Shown one piece after another: positions 60,000 to 64,000 of a stretch of DNA of 64,000 nt (within the stretch, counting starts at the first letter, position 1; every line of letters begins with the position of its first letter). The notes under the pieces were generated by a model. The model did not search any database. It saw only the letters and a program-made list of their open reading frames with translations, and had not been told where the DNA came from. Origin of the DNA: Kitasatospora aureofaciens (GTDB taxonomy: Bacteria; Actinomycetota; Actinomycetes; Streptomycetales; Streptomycetaceae). The position numbers were made by a program, and so were the translations under genes. The stretch spans positions 186,001-250,000 of the forward strand of contig JODU01000008.1 in the NCBI GenBank assembly GCA_000720845.1, in the 5' to 3' direction.

Positions 60000-60461
60000 T
60001 CAGTGCGAGTGCTCAGCCAGCCGGTCGAGAAACGCGGACTGCGCCTTCACGATCACCTCGCGGGCCCGGTCCAGCCCGAACCACGCCACCCGGTCCAGCT
60101 CGGGGAACTCCTCGGTCCGCCCCGATCTCGGCGGCCACTCCATGCGGAAGGTGCCGGGGACGACCGTGGCCGGATCGAGGTCGGCCGCCACGGCCCAGAC
60201 CGTGACGACCTTCCCGCCCGCCTGCCGCACCTCGCCGAGCGGGACCGTCTCGCCCCCGGGCGGAGGCAGCCCCAGCTCCTCCTCGAACTCGCGCCGGGCC
60301 GCCTCCCACGCGGGCTCCGCCGGGTCGTACTCGCCCTTGGGGACCGTCCACGCGCCCGTGTCCCGGCGCACGTAGAAGGGGCCGCCCATGTGGCCGAGGA
60401 GCACCTCCAGCTCCCCGCCCGGCCCGCGCCGGTGCAGCAGCAGGCCCGCGCTGCGCCTCAC
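60000..60461 (-). CDS. Nudix hydrolase
   Basis: 153 residues. The Nudix box is GEYDPAEPAWEAARREFEEE then LGL, matching G-x5-E-x7-REUxEExGU. The region FYVRRDTGAWTVPKGEY is the typical N-terminal strand. It hydrolyses a nucleoside-diphosphate-linked compound or sanitises damaged nucleotides; substrate unknown. The GTG overlaps the stop of the DNA ligase gene (GTGA), so it is translated with the ligase, a link suggestive of repair. Confidence 0.93.
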   Translation of the reverse strand: MRRSAGLLLHRRGPGGELEVLLGHMGGPFYVRRDTGAWTVPKGEYDPAEPAWEAARREFEEELGLPPPGGETVPLGEVRQAGGKVVTVWAVAADLDPATVVPGTFRMEWPPRSGRTEEFPELDRVAWFGLDRAREVIVKAQSAFLDRLAEHSH

Positions 60462-61996
60462 GGGGCCACCCCGGGGTGGGCGGCGAGCAGGGTGTCCACG
60501 GTGTCCGCGTCCTCGGGGCGCTTGTCCTCGCGGTAGCGGACCACGCGGGCGAAGCGGAGGGTGACGCCGGCCGGATAGCGGGTGGAGCGCTGCAGGCCGT
60601 CGTAGGCGATCTCGACGACGAGTTCGGGCCGTACGGTCACGCCCCAGCCGTGCTCCTCGACGGCCAGCTCCCTCAGGCGCCCGGTCTGCCAGGCCAGCAG
60701 GGCGTCGGTCATGCCCTTGAAGGTCTTGCCGAGCATCGCGAAGGAGCCGTCGGCGGTGCGGGCGCCCAGGTGCAGGTTGGAGAGCTTGCCGGTGCGGCGG
60801 CCGTGGCCCCACTCGGCGGCCAGCACCACCAGGTCGAGCGTGTGGACGGGCTTGACCTTCAGCCAGGACGCGCCGCGCCGTCCCGCGCTGTACGTGGCGT
60901 CGAGCCCCTTGACGACGACGCCCTCGTGCCCGCGCTCCAGGGTCCGGGCGAGGAACTCCTCCGCCTCCCCGGTGTCCTCGGGGCCCGGCACCAGCGTGCG
61001 CCGTACCCGCAGGGGCTCGGGGACCAGCCGGGTCAGCTCCGCGTGCCGTTCGGTCAGCGGCAGGTCGAGCAGGTCGCGGCCGTCGACGGACAGCGCGTCG
61101 AAGAACACCGCCGAGACGGGGACCGCCCGCGCCGCCGTGGCCACGTCGGTACGGGAGCCCACCCGTCCGGCGGTCTCCTGGAAGGAGCGGGGACGCCCGT
61201 CCGCGTCCAGCGAGATGGCCTCGCCGTCCAGGATGAACCGCTCGCCCGGCAGCGCCAGGGCCGCCTCGGTGACCTCGGGGAGCCGGTCGGTGATGTCGTC
61301 CAGGGTGCGGGTGTAGACCCGTACGGTGCCGCCGTCCCGGTGCACCTGGACGCGGATGCCGTCCAGCTTCTCCTCCACGGCCGCGGCGCCCAGCTTGCCG
61401 ACCGCCTCGGCGACCGAGGACGCGCTGTGCGCCAGCATCGGCAGCACGGGCCGGCCGACGGTGAGCCGGAACCGGTCCAGGGCGCCGGGACCGTCCGCCA
61501 GCAGGGCCTGCGCCACCGTCTGGAGCGAACCCGCGAGCATCACCGCGCGCCGTACGTCCGCCGGGGGAGCGTCCGTCGCCGCGGCCAGGCCCTCGACGGC
61601 GGCCGCGTCCAGGGCGCCCTGGCGGACCTCCCCGGTGAGCAGCCCGGTCAGGAAGCGCTGCTCGTCCTCCGTGGCCGCGCCCATCAGCTCGCCGACCAGC
61701 CGGGCCCGCTCGGCCTGCGAACCGGCGCCGGAGACCGCGCCGAGCCGGGTGAGCCGGGCGTCCACGTCCCGCACGGTCAGCGCCGGGGTGTCGGCCGGCG
61801 GGACCGGGCGGCTCAGCACCTTCCAGCCGACGCCGATCCGGCCCTGCGGGAGCCGTCCGGCCAGATACGGGATGACGACCGGCACGTCTGCCGCCTCCGC
61901 CTCGCGGAACAGCTCCGCGAGCAGGACGGTCTTGCGGGACCGCGCCGACGTGGCGGCGACCTCCCGGGACACCTGGGCCAACCGGGCAAGCAGCAT
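60458..61996 (-). CDS. ATP-dependent DNA ligase
   Basis: 512 residues from the ATG at 61996. Motif I EEKLDGIRVQVH contains the adenylated Lys210, motif III is FFDALSVDG, motif IV HEGVVVKGLD and motif V WLKVKPVHTLD. An N-terminal DNA-binding domain (1-190) and a C-terminal OB domain complete a LigB-type ligase. It seals nicks using ATP and acts beside the NAD-dependent LigA, in repair or recombination. It is followed by the overlapping Nudix gene. Confidence 0.95.
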   Translation of the reverse strand: MLLARLAQVSREVAATSARSRKTVLLAELFREAEAADVPVVIPYLAGRLPQGRIGVGWKVLSRPVPPADTPALTVRDVDARLTRLGAVSGAGSQAERARLVGELMGAATEDEQRFLTGLLTGEVRQGALDAAAVEGLAAATDAPPADVRRAVMLAGSLQTVAQALLADGPGALDRFRLTVGRPVLPMLAHSASSVAEAVGKLGAAAVEEKLDGIRVQVHRDGGTVRVYTRTLDDITDRLPEVTEAALALPGERFILDGEAISLDADGRPRSFQETAGRVGSRTDVATAARAVPVSAVFFDALSVDGRDLLDLPLTERHAELTRLVPEPLRVRRTLVPGPEDTGEAEEFLARTLERGHEGVVVKGLDATYSAGRRGASWLKVKPVHTLDLVVLAAEWGHGRRTGKLSNLHLGARTADGSFAMLGKTFKGMTDALLAWQTGRLRELAVEEHGWGVTVRPELVVEIAYDGLQRSTRYPAGVTLRFARVVRYREDKRPEDADTVDTLLAAHPGVAP

Positions 61997-62118
61997 GCAG
62001 TCATGGTGCACCGGGGAAGGCGGGCGCACACCCCGCGGCTGCCGCGCGATCCCGCCGGCGTCGCGTCACCGGCGTCGCGCCACCGGCGTGCGCCCTCTCC
62101 GGGTGCCCGGGGTGGCCC

Positions 62119-63084
62119 TCACCCGGCGATGGCCGCGTCCAGCCCCGACATGATCAGGTCGCCGACGATCGCCGCCGCGGCACGGTAGCCGCCGCTCGCC
62201 GCGTGGACGACCTGCTCGCCGAAGCCCATCGCGTTGCCGGCCGTCCACACGCCCGGCACGCTGGTCCGGCCCGTCGGGTCCACCACGGGGTAGGCGCCGA
62301 ACGGCGTCTCCTGCAACTCCGCCCCCAGCCGCTCCATCAGACCGGTCTGCGGGACCGCCTTCGGGGCGACGAACACCACCGTGCGGTCGTGCGCCGTGCC
62401 GTCCGCCAGCCGCACCCCGGTGAGCCGGTCGTCCTCGACCCGCAGGGCGGCGACCTCGCCGGGCACCACCTTGACCCCGGCCGCGGCCAGCCGCCGCAGG
62501 TCGTCGTCGGACAGTTCCCGCTCGGCGACCGTGTGCAGGAAGAGCGTCACGTCGTCCGACCAGCCGGACACCATGAGGGCCTGGTGCACGCTCAGCGGGC
62601 TGGTGGCCAGGACGCCGAAGCGTTCGTCCCGCACCTCCCAGCCGTGGCAGAACGGGCAGTGCAGCACGTCCCGGCCGTACCGCTCGGCGACCCCGGGCAC
62701 GGTCGGCAGCTCGTCCCTGAGCCCGGTGGTGACGATCAGCCGGCGGGCGCGCACGGTCCGTCCGCCGGCCAGCCGTACCGCGAAGTCCTCGTCCCGACAG
62801 ACGTCCACGGCGCGGTCGCGGACCAGCTCCACTCCGTAGCGCGCGATCTCCTCCCGGCCCAGCGCCAGGAACTCGGCCGGGGACATGCCGTCCCGGGTCA
62901 GGTAGCCCTGCATGTGGTCCGAGGGCGCGTTGCGCGGCTCACCGGCGTCGACCACCAGGGTGCGCAGCCGCGAGCGGCCCAGGACCAGCGCGGCGGACAG
63001 CCCCGCCGCGCCGCCGCCGACCACCACCACGTCGTACGTGCCGGTCAGGTCCCCGTCCTGGGTGACGTCCTTGTTCTGGGTCAT
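62119..63084 (-). CDS. thioredoxin-reductase-like FAD oxidoreductase
   Basis: 321 residues from the ATG at 63084. VVVGGGAAGLSAALVLGRSR is the FAD-binding motif, HCPFCHGWEVRD the redox-active CxxC, and VWTAGNAMGFGEQVVHAASG the second FAD motif near the end. The size matches TrxB-like enzymes, but the NADPH-binding GxGxxA is weak (ATSPLSVHQAL), so it may use another partner or have lost pyridine-nucleotide binding. It is divergent from an HTH-cupin regulator across an operator-bearing promoter. Confidence 0.9.
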   Translation of the reverse strand: MTQNKDVTQDGDLTGTYDVVVVGGGAAGLSAALVLGRSRLRTLVVDAGEPRNAPSDHMQGYLTRDGMSPAEFLALGREEIARYGVELVRDRAVDVCRDEDFAVRLAGGRTVRARRLIVTTGLRDELPTVPGVAERYGRDVLHCPFCHGWEVRDERFGVLATSPLSVHQALMVSGWSDDVTLFLHTVAERELSDDDLRRLAAAGVKVVPGEVAALRVEDDRLTGVRLADGTAHDRTVVFVAPKAVPQTGLMERLGAELQETPFGAYPVVDPTGRTSVPGVWTAGNAMGFGEQVVHAASGGYRAAAAIVGDLIMSGLDAAIAG

Positions 63085-63125
63085 GGTGACCACCTCCACC
63101 CCGAAGGTCGCGCAGCACCACGGGA

Positions 63126-63156
63126 TTGACAAACGGGTTTGCCGGAACTGCAATAA
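63126..63156 (+). promoter_or_regulatory. leaderless promoter with CAAAC-GG-GTTTG palindrome
   Basis: TTGACA (63126-63131) and GCAATA or CAATAA (63150-63156) are 18-19 nt apart. The ATG at 63161 is 4-5 nt after the -10 box, so the regulator mRNA is leaderless. The inverted repeat CAAAC-GG-GTTTG (63130-63141) overlaps the -35 end and lies upstream of the divergent flavoprotein gene, a likely autoregulatory operator. Confidence 0.65.
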
Positions 63157-63160
63157 ACGC

Positions 63161-63736
63161 ATGACGACCGCAGACGATGTCCTCGCCGGTGTCGGGCCGA
63201 GGCTCCGCCAGGTGCGCAAGGAACGCGAGGTGACCCTGGCGGCGCTGTCCGAGTCGACCGGCATCTCGGTGAGCACGCTGTCGCGGCTGGAGTCGGGCCT
63301 GCGCAAGCCGAGCCTCGAACTGCTGCTGCCGATCGCCCAGGCCCACCAGGTGCCGCTGGACGAGCTGGTCGGCGCCCCGCGGGTCGACGACCCCCGGGTG
63401 CGCGCCGAGCCCATCGTGCGACACGGCCGCACCCACTGGCCGCTCACCCGCCAGGCGGGCGGCCTCCAGGCGTTCAAGGTGCTCCAGCCGCAGCGCAGTG
63501 AGGAGCCGGACCCGCGCACCCACGAGGGGTACGAGTGGATCTACGTGCTCTCCGGCCGGCTGCGGCTCGTGCTGGGCGAGCACGACGTGGTGCTGTCGGC
63601 GGGGGAGGCCGCCGAGTTCGACACCCGGGTGCCGCACTGGTTCGGGTCGACGGGGGAGGGGCCGGCCGAGTTCCTCAGCCTCTTCGGCCCGCAGGGCGAG
63701 CGGATGCACGTACGGGCGCGGCCCAGCCGTTCCTGA
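63161..63736 (+). CDS. HTH-cupin transcriptional regulator (XRE family)
   Basis: 191 residues. The HTH is at about 11-70 (LRQVRKEREVTLAALSESTG then SVSTLSRLESGLRKPSLELL). A C-terminal cupin (about 100-185) contains EGYEWIYVLSGRLRLVLGEH and VVLSAGEAAEFDTRVPHWFG. It senses a small molecule or the redox state through the cupin. It is divergent from the thioredoxin-reductase-like gene and presumably represses it. No ribosome-binding site is seen. Confidence 0.92.
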   Translation: MTTADDVLAGVGPRLRQVRKEREVTLAALSESTGISVSTLSRLESGLRKPSLELLLPIAQAHQVPLDELVGAPRVDDPRVRAEPIVRHGRTHWPLTRQAGGLQAFKVLQPQRSEEPDPRTHEGYEWIYVLSGRLRLVLGEHDVVLSAGEAAEFDTRVPHWFGSTGEGPAEFLSLFGPQGERMHVRARPSRS

Positions 63737-63838
63737 AGGCCGTGACGCACGACTGCGCGAAAGCTGTTCCCCGAAGGGCAAGCGACCGCTTAGTATGCGA
63801 AGGACCCGGTCGGACGACGCAGTCGGTGGAGGCCCCGC

Positions 63839-64000
63839 ATGCAGGCATGGCAGGTGCACGAGAACGGCGAGCCGGGCGAGGTGATGCGCCTCGCGGACGT
63901 GTCGCCGCCGACGCCGGGGGAGGGCCAGGTCCTGCTGAGGGTCCGGGCCGCGAACATCAACTTCCCGGACGCCCTGCTGTGCCGGGGCCAGTACCAGGTC
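63839..64000 (+). CDS. zinc-type alcohol dehydrogenase/quinone oxidoreductase, N-terminal fragment
   Basis: 54 codons from the ATG at 63839 to the window edge, with GGTGGAGG upstream. MQAWQVHENGEPGEVMRLAD then VLLRVRAANINFPDALLCRG matches the N-terminus of NADPH:quinone-reductase-type medium-chain dehydrogenases, which usually lack zinc ligands at this position (Asp-Ala after FPD). The gene continues beyond the window. Confidence 0.85.
   Translation, partial: MQAWQVHENGEPGEVMRLADVSPPTPGEGQVLLRVRAANINFPDALLCRGQYQV

Overview
The window is high-GC actinobacterial chromosome, almost certainly Streptomyces and close to S. coelicolor. The basis is strong third-position G/C bias, frequent GTG/TTG starts, 4-8 nt start/stop overlaps, very rare TTA codons, a Streptomyces-type c-di-AMP riboswitch, a DUF397/DUF5753/RsbW-like regulator trio, and an rppA-P450-cupin operon. 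As I remember it, the gene set matches the SCO12xx region of S. coelicolor. No prophage, insertion sequence, tRNA, rRNA or CRISPR array was seen.

Layout. 1-7068: alpha/beta hydrolase fragment, ECF41-type sigma factor, GntR regulator, ROK regulator, a NarL-type two-component pair and the ABC transporter it faces. 7135-15845: a putatively leaderless ORF with a damage-type promoter, mug and purB, an SGNH hydrolase, two CNNM/CBS membrane proteins, a GNAT protein, an LLM flavoenzyme, an RHH/degenerate-Fic pair and a methyltransferase. 16077-20545: biotin genes bioB-bioA-bioD, divergent from bioF. 20588-24751: DUF397, HTH-DUF5753 (TTA codon) and RsbW-like kinase; an NlpC/P60 cell-wall hydrolase under a c-di-AMP riboswitch; and a ClpP paralogue facing an orphan Phd/YefM protein. 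25021-29651: urease ureA-B-C-F-G-D without ureE.

29806-40100: secreted tripeptidyl aminopeptidase, epimerase, acyltransferase, a TTA-containing HTH regulator, a secreted protein that fuses an M4 and an M28 peptidase, and an MFS transporter. 40242-47681: RpiB-like isomerase, an arginine-to-ornithine-to-glutamate-semialdehyde catabolic pair with an Lrp regulator, and a LytR/LytS system wrapped around a sodium:solute symporter. 47703-53038: a 56-residue membrane protein, CtaG-like protein, phosphofructokinase, MurT-GatD and a peptide deformylase. 53087-58084: TetR regulator and acyl-CoA dehydrogenase sharing an operator-rich region, then the cupin, P450 and RppA operon of the tetrahydroxynaphthalene/flaviolin pathway. 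58257-64000: small conserved ORF, aldehyde dehydrogenase, Nudix protein and ATP-dependent DNA ligase, thioredoxin-reductase-like flavoprotein, HTH-cupin regulator and a truncated quinone oxidoreductase.

The strongest leads are the RHH/degenerate-Fic pair, the ClpP(Asp-to-Glu)/Phd locus with its palindrome, the double-protease fusion, an arginine-dihydrolase-like enzyme beside rocD, a perfect 18-bp hairpin inside a kinase coding end, and a 26-bp tandem repeat that multiplies the end of gatD. Functions are inferred from sequence motifs read by eye; no database search was run.
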